A stretch of DNA of 64,000 nt from Flavobacterium nackdongense (GTDB lineage: Bacteria > Bacteroidota > Bacteroidia > Flavobacteriales > Flavobacteriaceae), in assembly GCF_004355225.1 (NCBI RefSeq), contig NZ_CP037933.1:3906001-3970000 (forward strand), in the 5' to 3' direction. This document shows, in pieces, positions 35,332-44,202 of the stretch (positions are counted from its first letter, which is position 1; each line of letters starts with the position of its first letter). Both the position numbers and the translations under genes were made by a program. A model generated the notes under the pieces. The model saw only the letters and a list, made by a program, of their open reading frames with translations, had not been told where the DNA came from and ran no database searches.

Positions 35332-36349
35332 TTTTAGGTTCTAAAACAGAAGAATCTCTAATGTTTAATTCACCATTTAAAACCACTATTTGAGGTTTAA
35401 AGGTTTCAGGATTTTCAATTTGTTCTATCAAAATCCGGGCAGCTTCTCGGCCTATCGCGGCGGCAGGTTGCAAAACCGAGGTCAAAGGAGGATCAATTAT
35501 AGCCCCCATCCTCGATTCTGTGAATCCAACAAAGGCAATATCTTGAGGGATTTTGAAACCCTTCTTTTTAAAAACTTGCATCGCTCCAATGGCAGAAGGA
35601 TCATTCGAAGCAAAGATGGCATCGGGAATTTTACCACTATCAATAATTTCAAGAGCCACACGTTGACCATCCTCTATGCGAAATCCTGTGGGCACAATTT
35701 GCTCTTTTGAAACGCTTAGTTTGTGTTTGGCGTGTGCATCCATAAAACCTTTCAAACGGTCGTTTGTTAAGGAAACTGACTCTTTTCCTTTGAGATGGTA
35801 TATGTTTTTATACCCTTGATTGATTAAGTGTTCGGTAGCGAAAAAAGCCCATTTATAATCATTAAACAGAATTTTAGAGGACGATATCGTATCGCAAACT
35901 CGATTAAAAAAAACAATTGGAAATCCGGAGTTGATTAAATTTTGGTAATAATCCACATTTTTAGTTTCACTAGATTGCGAAATGATGATGCCATCGACCA
36001 TACTGTCTTCGAGGGCTTTGACATTTTTTAGCTCGGTTTCAAAATTTTCGTTGGATTGTGTAATCAATACTTGATAGCCTTTTTCGAATAATATTTCTTG
36101 AGCGCCAATGATCACTTCTGGAAAGAAGCTATTTAAAAATTCTGGCACGACAATTCCAATGGTTAAAGATCTTTTTTGTATTAATTTTTTAGCCATAGGA
36201 TTCGGACGATATCCCATTTCTTTGGCTGTTTTTAAAATTAAATTTTTAGTTTCTATTTTGATATCGCTTTTATCGTTGAAAGCACGCGAAACTGTGGCAA
36301 TAGAAATATTTAATTTTTTGGCTATATCTTTTATAGTAATGTAAATCAT
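35324..36349 (-). CDS. LacI-family transcriptional regulator of the polysaccharide block
   Basis: This 341-residue protein starts MIYITIKDIAKKLNISIATVSRAF, a textbook LacI helix-turn-helix at the very N-terminus. A hinge (NPMAKKLIQKRSLTIGIVVP) and a sugar-binding effector domain follow. It is transcribed away from the esterase gene at 36660 and converges on the fucosidase gene. Palindromes around AAACGTTT, the kind of core bound by many LacI/CcpA-like proteins, lie in the gap upstream (36533-36546) and in front of the next gene group (39100-39143). They are its likely operators. The effector sugar is unknown. Confidence 0.9.
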   Translation of the reverse strand: MIYITIKDIAKKLNISIATVSRAFNDKSDIKIETKNLILKTAKEMGYRPNPMAKKLIQKRSLTIGIVVPEFLNSFFPEVIIGAQEILFEKGYQVLITQSNENFETELKNVKALEDSMVDGIIISQSSETKNVDYYQNLINSGFPIVFFNRVCDTISSSKILFNDYKWAFFATEHLINQGYKNIYHLKGKESVSLTNDRLKGFMDAHAKHKLSVSKEQIVPTGFRIEDGQRVALEIIDSGKIPDAIFASNDPSAIGAMQVFKKKGFKIPQDIAFVGFTESRMGAIIDPPLTSVLQPAAAIGREAARILIEQIENPETFKPQIVVLNGELNIRDSSVLEPKII

Positions 36350-36659
36350 CGTAGATTATTTCGGTATGAAGTGGGTAAAAGCTCTATTTTTATTCGCAAC
36401 GGCATTTATAAAATGGAATAGAATTAAATAAAAATAAAAGTACAATTTTAGCAACAAGTACGCAAGGATTTCAATGTTTATTTACCCAAAACTGCTTTTT
36501 TCGAGAACGTTATCGTAAAAATATCGCGCTTCCGTAAACGTTTACGAATGTCATTTAGGTTCAAGTGGTTTCTATTCTAGTAAAACTTATGTAGTTTTAA
36601 ATTCTTCTGTGTTTCAATACTGTCGAAAATTGTAAAGATTTCACCGAAATGGACGTAGA
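36350..36659. other. Divergent regulatory gap
   Basis: No gene. It holds the candidate operator at 36533-36546 and must contain promoters for the LacI gene and for the esterase gene at 36660. I cannot place those promoters confidently. Confidence 0.6.
36533..36546. promoter_or_regulatory. LacI operator, perfect palindrome
   Basis: CGTAAACGTTTACG is a perfect 14-base palindrome 114 bases before the esterase gene and 184 bases before the regulator gene. It shares its core with the two sites at 39100-39113 and 39130-39143. Confidence 0.75.
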
Positions 36660-38927
36660 ATGCGATCAATTTATTCAATTATGAAACAAATGCCTATCCT
36701 TTTTTTTAAGAGTTTTTACAGAATATTATTTTTATCAGTAGTAACTTTTGTACTCTCCGATAGCGGAAACGCGCAGGTCGCTTCACCGGCCTTTCGTGCC
36801 AAAACAATCCAGTTCACTGAGGAAGAAATAAAACCTACTCTAGATGGCTTTGTTGCACAATCATCAGGAAATTTTAATGCCATCTCTACTTCCGCAGAAC
36901 TAAAGCGAGGAAGCGGATTTAACCGAGAAATCTATTTAACCTACGATTTATCAACTCTTACTATCGCTGCGAAATCGGCTAAGTTGAAGATTTTTTGTCA
37001 ATCTTTCGACAAATTTGGCGATCTAACAGTCTCCGTTTATTGTTTGCCAGAGTATCAAACAACTGGATTAACCTGGACAACACGTCCTGCGGTTCCTGCT
37101 GCCATTGCGACTCTCTTGATTAATCAAACCGAGCACGCCAATACTTGGCTAGAATGTGATATATCTTCGAGTCTAGCGGCTGTTTTGGCTACTGCAAGCA
37201 AAAAAGTGACCTATGTAATAAAAATTACAGCTGGAAACGATGCTTTATTGCGATTTGCTATGAGCGAGAATACTACATTAAGTCCAACAATACTATTGTC
37301 AGATGAAGACCCTACTAACGGAGGAGTAAATTCAACAATAAAAATGCCAACGCTTTTTTCGGACAATATGGTATTGCAACGTGATAAGCCAATCAAAGTA
37401 TATGGCGAAGTATTACCAAATTTACCTGTTGTAATCACTTTTGACGGACAGACTTACAACGCACAGTGTGATGCCAACGGAAAATTCTCCACGCTTCTTC
37501 CCATCAAAAGCGCTTCTGCGAGTAGTTATATACTAACAGTTGCTGCCAATAACGAAATCCTAACCTATAAAAATATAGTGATGGGTGATGTGTACTTGTG
37601 TGGCGGACAATCGAATATGGCCATGTATGTCAGCGGGTCGAACGCAGATCAAGTGGCAAATGCTAAAGCCGACGCGAATTATCCTAATTTACGTTTTTTT
37701 GAAGTAGCTAAAATTGTGAGTGGCGGGGTTTTAATTAATGCCAAAGATAATCCTTGGAAAAGTGCACTACCAGATCGAATTGTTAACTGGTCAGCCGTAG
37801 CCTTTTTTGTCGGTCGCGATTTGCATAAACACCTTAATGTACCAATAGGATTAATCAATGTGAGTCACGGTGGCGCTCCATCGGATGCCTTTATATCGCC
37901 AGAGGCCTATGCTAATGATCCGGTTTTAGACGCCGCAAAACGACCAAACGCCACTGGAATTTTTAGTTATTATCAATCGCCTTCCTCCTTGTACACTGCG
38001 ATGATTTCGAAAGTGGCCGGATATCCTATTAAAGGAGTTTTATGGTATCAAGCGGAAGCAAATGCATCTTTTTGGCAAAGCTATAAAACTATTTTTAAAG
38101 GCCTAATTAAGGATTGGAGAACTCAGTTTAACGAGCCTACTTTGCCTTGGTTGTTTGTGCAACTGCCATCGTTTGACCCAGGTGGAGATGCCACTAAATT
38201 GACTTGGGCCGAAACCCGTGATATTCAACTTCAAGTATGGAAAGAAGACCCAAACACAGGAATGGCTGTTACTATTGACTTGGGCGAAGCGACGAATATT
38301 CATCCAACTGATAAATATACGGTGGCAAAAAGAATGTTGGTGCAGGTTCGTGCTTTAGTCTATGGCGAACAAATAACGCACAAATCACCCATTTATCAAT
38401 CCCACGAAGTTCAAGGTGCTGATATGATATTATCTTTTGATAATCTAGGGAGTGGTTTGACAGCAATAAAACCCATAACAGAATTTGAAATTGCTGGCTC
38501 AGATAAAATTTACAAACCAGCCACAGCAACCCTCTTGGCCGATAATCGAATAAAACTAACAAACGCCACGGTACCCAACCCGGCATTTGCCCGTTATGCC
38601 TTTTTAAATTTCCCAACAGTTTCTGTTTTTACCACCGATACTTTGCCTTTGCCTTTATCGCCATTCAAAACCGAGAGCGGAGGAACGCTGAGCATTTCCG
38701 ATTTTAATCAGAATGGATCAACTTTGATGGTTTATCCAAATCCTACTAAGGGGATATTAAATATTAAAAAGAGAGATGAGCCCAAAAAAATTGAGATTTT
38801 TGACTTAAATGGGGCAGTAGTTTTTCAAGGAGATTTTACCAATAAAATTGACCTGTCATTTTTAGCCAAGGGGTTCTACTTTCTACGAACTAATTTGAAC
38901 CAAACTGTAAAAATAGTTATAGAGTAA
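36660..38927 (+). CDS. SASA/CE20-like esterase with N-terminal CBM96/DNRLRE-like module and T9SS tail
   Basis: This 755-residue protein (or 748 if the ATG at 36681 is used; both give a signal peptide ending GNAQ). An N-terminal beta domain (about 45-220) with YLTYDLSTL, AKLKIFCQS and TTGLTWTTRPAV fits the DNRLRE/CBM96 type of carbohydrate-binding module. The esterase part (about 230-675) has CGGQSNM with nucleophile Ser318, LWYQAEAN, and catalytic His548 in NIHPTDK. A T9SS type A sorting domain ends it (VYPNPTKG...KIVIE). GGQSN replaces the more usual SGQSN, with the nucleophile kept. It stands alone behind its own LacI operator and is the only one of the three esterases sent out by T9SS, so it probably acts on the intact polymer outside. 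Confidence 0.84.
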   Translation: MRSIYSIMKQMPILFFKSFYRILFLSVVTFVLSDSGNAQVASPAFRAKTIQFTEEEIKPTLDGFVAQSSGNFNAISTSAELKRGSGFNREIYLTYDLSTLTIAAKSAKLKIFCQSFDKFGDLTVSVYCLPEYQTTGLTWTTRPAVPAAIATLLINQTEHANTWLECDISSSLAAVLATASKKVTYVIKITAGNDALLRFAMSENTTLSPTILLSDEDPTNGGVNSTIKMPTLFSDNMVLQRDKPIKVYGEVLPNLPVVITFDGQTYNAQCDANGKFSTLLPIKSASASSYILTVAANNEILTYKNIVMGDVYLCGGQSNMAMYVSGSNADQVANAKADANYPNLRFFEVAKIVSGGVLINAKDNPWKSALPDRIVNWSAVAFFVGRDLHKHLNVPIGLINVSHGGAPSDAFISPEAYANDPVLDAAKRPNATGIFSYYQSPSSLYTAMISKVAGYPIKGVLWYQAEANASFWQSYKTIFKGLIKDWRTQFNEPTLPWLFVQLPSFDPGGDATKLTWAETRDIQLQVWKEDPNTGMAVTIDLGEATNIHPTDKYTVAKRMLVQVRALVYGEQITHKSPIYQSHEVQGADMILSFDNLGSGLTAIKPITEFEIAGSDKIYKPATATLLADNRIKLTNATVPNPAFARYAFLNFPTVSVFTTDTLPLPLSPFKTESGGTLSISDFNQNGSTLMVYPNPTKGILNIKKRDEPKKIEIFDLNGAVVFQGDFTNKIDLSFLAKGFYFLRTNLNQTVKIVIE

Positions 38928-39099
38928 AGCGAACTTGGTTTTTTACTAATGCTGACTTTGCATTTTTTTGCTTACTAGAGGACTTTGCATACAATTTGGC
39001 TTAACTAATAACACCGCCGTAGAACGCCCTGGTTTTGGGCGTATCATCGGGTACAAGTGGATTGATAACTTTACTTTTTATTTACAAAAGGTTAATTTA

Positions 39100-39113
39100 C
39101 GAAAACGTTTCCG
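39100..39113. promoter_or_regulatory. LacI operator, left member of a pair
   Basis: CGAAAACGTTTCCG shares the AAACGTTT core with the perfect palindrome at 36533. Its centre is 30 bases from that of the next site, about three helical turns, so two dimers could bind the same face of the DNA. Confidence 0.65.
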
Positions 39114-39129
39114 TTAAATACTTTGTGGT

Positions 39130-39143
39130 CGTAAACGTTTCCG
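39130..39143. promoter_or_regulatory. LacI operator, right member of a pair
   Basis: CGTAAACGTTTCCG is the closer match to the perfect site. A TTTG just before it (39122-39125, within TACTTTG) could belong to a promoter lying between the two operators. Confidence 0.68.
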
Positions 39144-39205
39144 AAACCTTTAAATGTTAATAGTCAATCCTAGCTGAAAAAGGAGTTGTATTTTTACTTA
39201 TTATG

Positions 39206-39415
39206 ACCCGTTGGGTGAAATGCAATTTGTAATTTTTTTTAACCACATAGAAATATTTTTATTGTGATTTTTAAAAGGCGTTTCACTTTATTTGAGAAAA
39301 CATAGCTATGTGAACCCAAGAATTTGGCTGTCCAATTCTTTTTTTTTCTATGTTTCTATGTGGTTTAATTTTTTAATTAATCCATTAATTGAAATTTTAA
39401 TAATTACACCCAACG
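39206..39415. repeat. Dispersed TIR repeat, copy 3
   Basis: It starts ACCCGTTGGGTG and ends CACCCAACG. Inner arms AACCACATAGAA and CTATGTGGTT face each other around the core CATAGCTATGTGAACCCAAG. At 210 bases it is the cleanest copy and represents the family well. Confidence 0.78.
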
Positions 39416-39491
39416 TATTTACTATTATTTTTTTAGAGATACTAGTTAATACATATTGAAAATTAAAAATAACATTTAATAAGACCCCATC

Positions 39492-41813
39492 ATGAAAAGA
39501 ATTGCTAAATATTCGATGTTTCTCTTCGTTTTGATAAGTGCGAATTTGGCTGCTCAGACCAATATTTTAGTTGAAAACACGAAAGTAACAGTAGTGAATT
39601 TAGGCGGAAACAACTACACAGTTGGTAGCAATGCCGAATTACTAATTACCGCTCCTGTAATTGGCAATGGAACGGTAAATTTGACCGCCGATTCGGGCTG
39701 GTTAATTCTCGATGGTGTTTTACCATCACGTGCTATTAATTTGCATTTAAGTTATATTCGAGTTAATGGTCAACCAGCGCGGAATAATATAAATGTTAAA
39801 GTTACCAATTATTTAAGAGGTTGTGTCATCATGGCACATTCGCCAACTTTCGAGGCCTTGACCATGTACAAAGACGCTGGATATACAGGAGAGGAACTAA
39901 AATGTTTCCCTTATAAATATTACAAAGAAGCCGATCTTGGCACCTTCAATAATGAAGTTTCCTCCTTCAAATTGAAAAAGGGCTATATGGCCACTTTTGC
40001 GCAAAATCAAGATGGAACAGGCTACAGTAAAGTTTTTATTGCAGAAAAGGCAGATGTAGAAATCAGTACACTTCAATTGGGTTTAGATAATCAGGTTTCT
40101 TTTGTGCGTGTTTTCCCTTGGAGATACACAGAAAAAAAGGGTATGGGTTGGAGTATCAATAGCCCAATTCGAACTTTGCGAGGCAGTTGGTTTTACAATT
40201 GGGGACCAACAACCACAGAAAGTACTACTGATATTGAGTTTGTGCCTTGCAAATGGTCCGCTAATAATGACGTTGATACACAGTGGCAAACCATCCTAAA
40301 TAATAACAGTTCGAATCATCTTTTAGGATTTAATGAACCAGACGGTCAAGAGCAAGCCAATATGTCTTTAGAATTAATGCTTAGACGCTGGCCTAAAATG
40401 TTAGAATCAGGTATGCGTTTGGGGTCTCCCGCGGTGGCTAGCGACCTAAATTTGTTATACGCTTTTATCGATAGATGTGATGCGTTGAATTACAGAGTCG
40501 ATTTTGTAGCAATACACGACTACGGTGAGGGAACAGCCCAAGCATTTTACAATAAATGCAAGGCTATTTATGATAGAACCAAGCGGCCTATATGGATTAA
40601 AGAGTTCAATTTTGGCGGAACTTGGACAGCAGGTAGACCAACTTATGAACAATCGGCAGCACGAATCAAAGAAATTATTGAGCGTTACGACACGGAGGGA
40701 ATCATCGAACGATATGCAATTTTTAATTTTGACGAAGCAGATCAAAACCGAGCTGTTTTTTATAATCCTGTAGAGAATTTAGTAATCACACCTTTAGGCG
40801 TTGTTTATAGAGATCAGACTTCGGCGATGGCTTTTAATCCTGCGGAGCAAATAAATATTCCTATTAAGCAAGTGGCCCCAGTTAATTTTATGGGTTTTAA
40901 TACCGATGCTGCAAATACCAGATTGCGTTGGGAAAATTTTATGGATAATACCGCAGGCACTTTTAGAATAGAACGTTCCTTGAACGGCGGCGTTTTTACT
41001 CAAATTGCCGTAATTGCTGGTACCAATACCACTTACATCGATAATGTGAGTTCGAGTGGTCTGGGACGATATACGTATAGAATTACAAGTCTTAATCCTG
41101 TATATGGAAACTCTCTGACGGTTTCAAATATGGTAGATGTTCTTGCAAACGGGAAACAAAACGTCGCACGTTTCAAAGATGTAAAAGTTAGTTCAACACA
41201 TTCGGCTCCTTTTCCAGGTACCAATGCCGTTGATGGAGGAATCAGTTTAGATGCAAGTCGATGGGTTAGCAGGGCGAATAGCATACCAGCCACAATCGAG
41301 ATTGATTTGAACGGTACTTACGTAATTGATGAACTTGTTTTTTATACCGGACTTAACAATGTATATAGTAGTCCAATTATAAACTTTCAATTTCAATACT
41401 GGGATGGTGCTAAATGGGTAAATGCTATCAGTGAAACAGCAAATACTCTAACGTCATACCGAAAAAGCTTTCCTGAGGTAAGTACAAATAAAGTTAGGTT
41501 ATTTGTTAATGAATCGACGGGCGCTATGGTTAGACTATTTGAAATTGAGGTATACGGAAAGGAGATTTCCAGTCTTTCTATTAAAGAAAATGAGCCATAC
41601 GTAAATAAGTTTACCATTTATCCAAATCCTACTTCAAGAGCTATAACAGTAGAAGGAAATGATCCGGTACATTCGATCGTTATTTTTGATATCAATGCAA
41701 AAACACTTTTGAAAGAGGAAAACACCAAAAGTGTTGATGTATCCGAACTTTCAGCAGGAACCTACTTTGTCCGTATCAATGATAAAGAAACATTCCGTTT
41801 TATAAAAAAATAA
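39492..41813 (+). CDS. GH128-like secreted glycoside hydrolase C
   Basis: This 773-residue protein has a signal peptide to about residue 21 and a beta-rich N-terminal domain to about 118. The beta-gamma-crystallin-like domain (about 120-207) has a canonical motif NNEVSS at 153-158 and a second DNQVSF at 199-204. The catalytic barrel (about 208-455) has E282 in GFNEPD and E371 in WIKEF. Next come a fibronectin III-like domain (about 460-550), an F5/8 module (about 556-693) and a T9SS type A tail (FTIYPNP...RFIKK). It differs from enzymes A and B in having the fibronectin-like domain and a shorter N-terminus. The next gene is a tandem paralogue 15 bases away. Confidence 0.85.
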   Translation: MKRIAKYSMFLFVLISANLAAQTNILVENTKVTVVNLGGNNYTVGSNAELLITAPVIGNGTVNLTADSGWLILDGVLPSRAINLHLSYIRVNGQPARNNINVKVTNYLRGCVIMAHSPTFEALTMYKDAGYTGEELKCFPYKYYKEADLGTFNNEVSSFKLKKGYMATFAQNQDGTGYSKVFIAEKADVEISTLQLGLDNQVSFVRVFPWRYTEKKGMGWSINSPIRTLRGSWFYNWGPTTTESTTDIEFVPCKWSANNDVDTQWQTILNNNSSNHLLGFNEPDGQEQANMSLELMLRRWPKMLESGMRLGSPAVASDLNLLYAFIDRCDALNYRVDFVAIHDYGEGTAQAFYNKCKAIYDRTKRPIWIKEFNFGGTWTAGRPTYEQSAARIKEIIERYDTEGIIERYAIFNFDEADQNRAVFYNPVENLVITPLGVVYRDQTSAMAFNPAEQINIPIKQVAPVNFMGFNTDAANTRLRWENFMDNTAGTFRIERSLNGGVFTQIAVIAGTNTTYIDNVSSSGLGRYTYRITSLNPVYGNSLTVSNMVDVLANGKQNVARFKDVKVSSTHSAPFPGTNAVDGGISLDASRWVSRANSIPATIEIDLNGTYVIDELVFYTGLNNVYSSPIINFQFQYWDGAKWVNAISETANTLTSYRKSFPEVSTNKVRLFVNESTGAMVRLFEIEVYGKEISSLSIKENEPYVNKFTIYPNPTSRAITVEGNDPVHSIVIFDINAKTLLKEENTKSVDVSELSAGTYFVRINDKETFRFIKK

Positions 41814-41828
41814 TGCTCTGCAAGTACT

Positions 41829-44189
41829 ATGAAAAATGGAATATTTTTACTTTTTCTTATCTTGGTTAATGGTGGTTATAAGCTTACTGCCCAAAATCCA
41901 GTAATTATAGAAAATCAAAAAGTAACTATCGCCTCGTTAGCTGGTACTAATTATGAGCTAAAAAATAAAGGAGAGTTGCTGGTTAGTAGCCCTACGGCCA
42001 CATTTACTGGTAAAGTAAATTTCACTAGCGATGCTGCTTGGCTTATTTTAGAGGGTGTTTTACCATCGGTAGCGATTGCATCCCATCTTTCTTATATCAC
42101 GGTAAACGGACAGCCAGCAGTAAATAAGGTAAATGTTCGAGTAACGAATTACCTGCAAGGTTGCGTGATACTGCCTCATTCGCCTACCTATGAAGCATTG
42201 TCGGTTTTTAAAGATGAGGCTTTTGTAGGCGATGAAATGAAATGTATTCCCTATAAATATTATAAAATTGCCGATTTAGGAACTTTTGATAATACAGTTT
42301 CTTCATTCAAACTCAAAAAAGGCTATATGGCCACTTTTGCCCAAAATGAAAATGGAACAGGCTACAGCAAAGTATATATTGCCGAGAAGGATGATATCGA
42401 AATCAGTATGCTTCCACTTGGGTTGAATAATCTAGTTTCTTTTGTTAGAGTGTTTCCGTGGCGGTATACAGGAAAAAAAGGCTTTGGGTCTGGATTTGTT
42501 GATTTCAACAGAAGTATAAAACCTGCACAACTGACAAACTCGAGTTGGTTTTATAATTGGGGAGTTCCTTCAAATGAAGATTTAACCGATTTTGAATTTG
42601 TCACAATGAAATCGTATGCAAGTTCAACTACCGATGTTAAGTGGCAAGAAATAAATAATTTAAATTATACAAGTCACCTTTTAGGATATAACGAACCCAA
42701 TAATGCTGGACCATTGAATATGACGGTCGAACAGCAATTAAAATACTGGCCAAAATTTATGGAATCAGGTATGCGTTTGGGGTCTCCAGCACCTACTAAT
42801 TGGGATGAGTTTTTTGAATTTATGGATAAGTGCGACGAATTGAATTACAGAGTCGATTTTGTTTGTATTCACGATTACGGTGATGGTACAGCAGAATCAT
42901 TTTATAGAAATTGTAAACGAGTTTATGATCGTACCAAAAGACCTATTTGGATAACTGAATTCAATTGGGGCGGAAATTGGACAAAAACCCCTCGTACTTA
43001 TGAAGAAAGTGCAAAACGAATAGCAGAAATAATAGACAGATATGACAAGGAAGGAATTATTGAAAGGTATGCTATTTTTAATTTTGATGAGGAATTAAAT
43101 AGAGATGGTGAATTTCCTCTTAATAAATCTGTTTTTAAAACTCCAGCAATTCCAAATTATGAAATAACTCCTATTGGGATAGCTTATCGGGATCAAGTCA
43201 CAACAATGGCATTTAATCCGGCAGAGCAAATAAACTTTCCATTTAAAATGGTACCACCTCAAAACCTAAAAGGTACTAATATTAATGGCATCAGTATTAG
43301 ATTAGTATGGGAAAATTTTATGGATAATACACCTGGTACTTTTAGTCTAGAAAGATCATTTAATGGTGGGGCATTTTCACAAGTTGCAACTATCGGAGGG
43401 ACAAACACTACTTATGTTGATTCTGTTGAAACAATTGGCTTCGGAAAGTACAAGTACAAAATCACTTCAATACACCCAGTTTACGGCAATTCCATAACTG
43501 TTTCTACAATCGTAGATGTTCTGCCGGGTGGTAGACAAAATGTAGCACGTTTCAAAGATATAAAGGTAAGTTCAACTACTTCATCTTCTTATCCAGGGAA
43601 ACTTGCTGTCGACGACGATATCATATCAGATACCAGTCGTTGGGTTAGTAGTGCTGGTACTTTTCCTGCAACGCTAGAAATTGATCTAAAAGATTTTTAT
43701 TTAGTAGACGAACTTGTTTTATATTGTGGCTATCAAGGTTATAACAGTCCAATTACAAATTTTCAATTCCAATATTGGGATGGTATCAAATGGGTCAATG
43801 CAGTAGTTGAAACCAACAATACATTAGCATTGTACAGAAAAAGCTTTACAGAAGTAAAAACGAATAAGCTGCGATTGAATGTGACTTCAACAGCAGCAAA
43901 TATAGTTAGACTCTATGAAATCGAGGTGTATGGAAAGGAATTCAACTCTCTTGGGGTCAATGAAAACAGCAAGTACATTAATAAATTTACAATTTATCCA
44001 AATCCAGCTGAGAACACTCTGTTTATCGAAGGAAAAAATGAAATAGAATCAGTAGAAATTTTTGATATCAATGCTAAGGTTTTGATTTCAAAACAGGCTA
44101 CTCGAACAGTAGATGTTTCAGAGTTATGCGCAGGAATCTATTTTATAAAAGTAAATAACACAGAAACTTTACAATTTATCAAAAAATAA
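41829..44189 (+). CDS. GH128-like secreted glycoside hydrolase D
   Basis: This 786-residue tandem paralogue of the preceding enzyme has the same domain order: signal peptide, beta-rich domain, beta-gamma-crystallin-like domain (DNTVSS at 154-159 and NNLVSF at 200-205), catalytic barrel with E289 in YNEPNN and E377 in WITEF, fibronectin III-like domain, F5/8 module, and T9SS type A tail (FTIYPNPAEN...QFIKK). The residue after the acid/base motif (NN rather than DG) and a longer loop near KSVFKTPAIP distinguish it. The pair suggests duplication followed by specialisation towards different parts of the same polymer. It is 13 bases upstream of the FAD oxidoreductase gene. Confidence 0.85.
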   Translation: MKNGIFLLFLILVNGGYKLTAQNPVIIENQKVTIASLAGTNYELKNKGELLVSSPTATFTGKVNFTSDAAWLILEGVLPSVAIASHLSYITVNGQPAVNKVNVRVTNYLQGCVILPHSPTYEALSVFKDEAFVGDEMKCIPYKYYKIADLGTFDNTVSSFKLKKGYMATFAQNENGTGYSKVYIAEKDDIEISMLPLGLNNLVSFVRVFPWRYTGKKGFGSGFVDFNRSIKPAQLTNSSWFYNWGVPSNEDLTDFEFVTMKSYASSTTDVKWQEINNLNYTSHLLGYNEPNNAGPLNMTVEQQLKYWPKFMESGMRLGSPAPTNWDEFFEFMDKCDELNYRVDFVCIHDYGDGTAESFYRNCKRVYDRTKRPIWITEFNWGGNWTKTPRTYEESAKRIAEIIDRYDKEGIIERYAIFNFDEELNRDGEFPLNKSVFKTPAIPNYEITPIGIAYRDQVTTMAFNPAEQINFPFKMVPPQNLKGTNINGISIRLVWENFMDNTPGTFSLERSFNGGAFSQVATIGGTNTTYVDSVETIGFGKYKYKITSIHPVYGNSITVSTIVDVLPGGRQNVARFKDIKVSSTTSSSYPGKLAVDDDIISDTSRWVSSAGTFPATLEIDLKDFYLVDELVLYCGYQGYNSPITNFQFQYWDGIKWVNAVVETNNTLALYRKSFTEVKTNKLRLNVTSTAANIVRLYEIEVYGKEFNSLGVNENSKYINKFTIYPNPAENTLFIEGKNEIESVEIFDINAKVLISKQATRTVDVSELCAGIYFIKVNNTETLQFIKK

Positions 44190-44202
44190 AATACAAATAA
44201 TT

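Larger units (their letters stand above)
38928..39491. other. Regulatory gap before the second GH128 operon
   Basis: No gene. It holds two LacI operators (39100-39143) and then dispersed repeat copy 3 (39206-39415), which separates the operators from the next start codon by about 350 bases. Confidence 0.7.
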
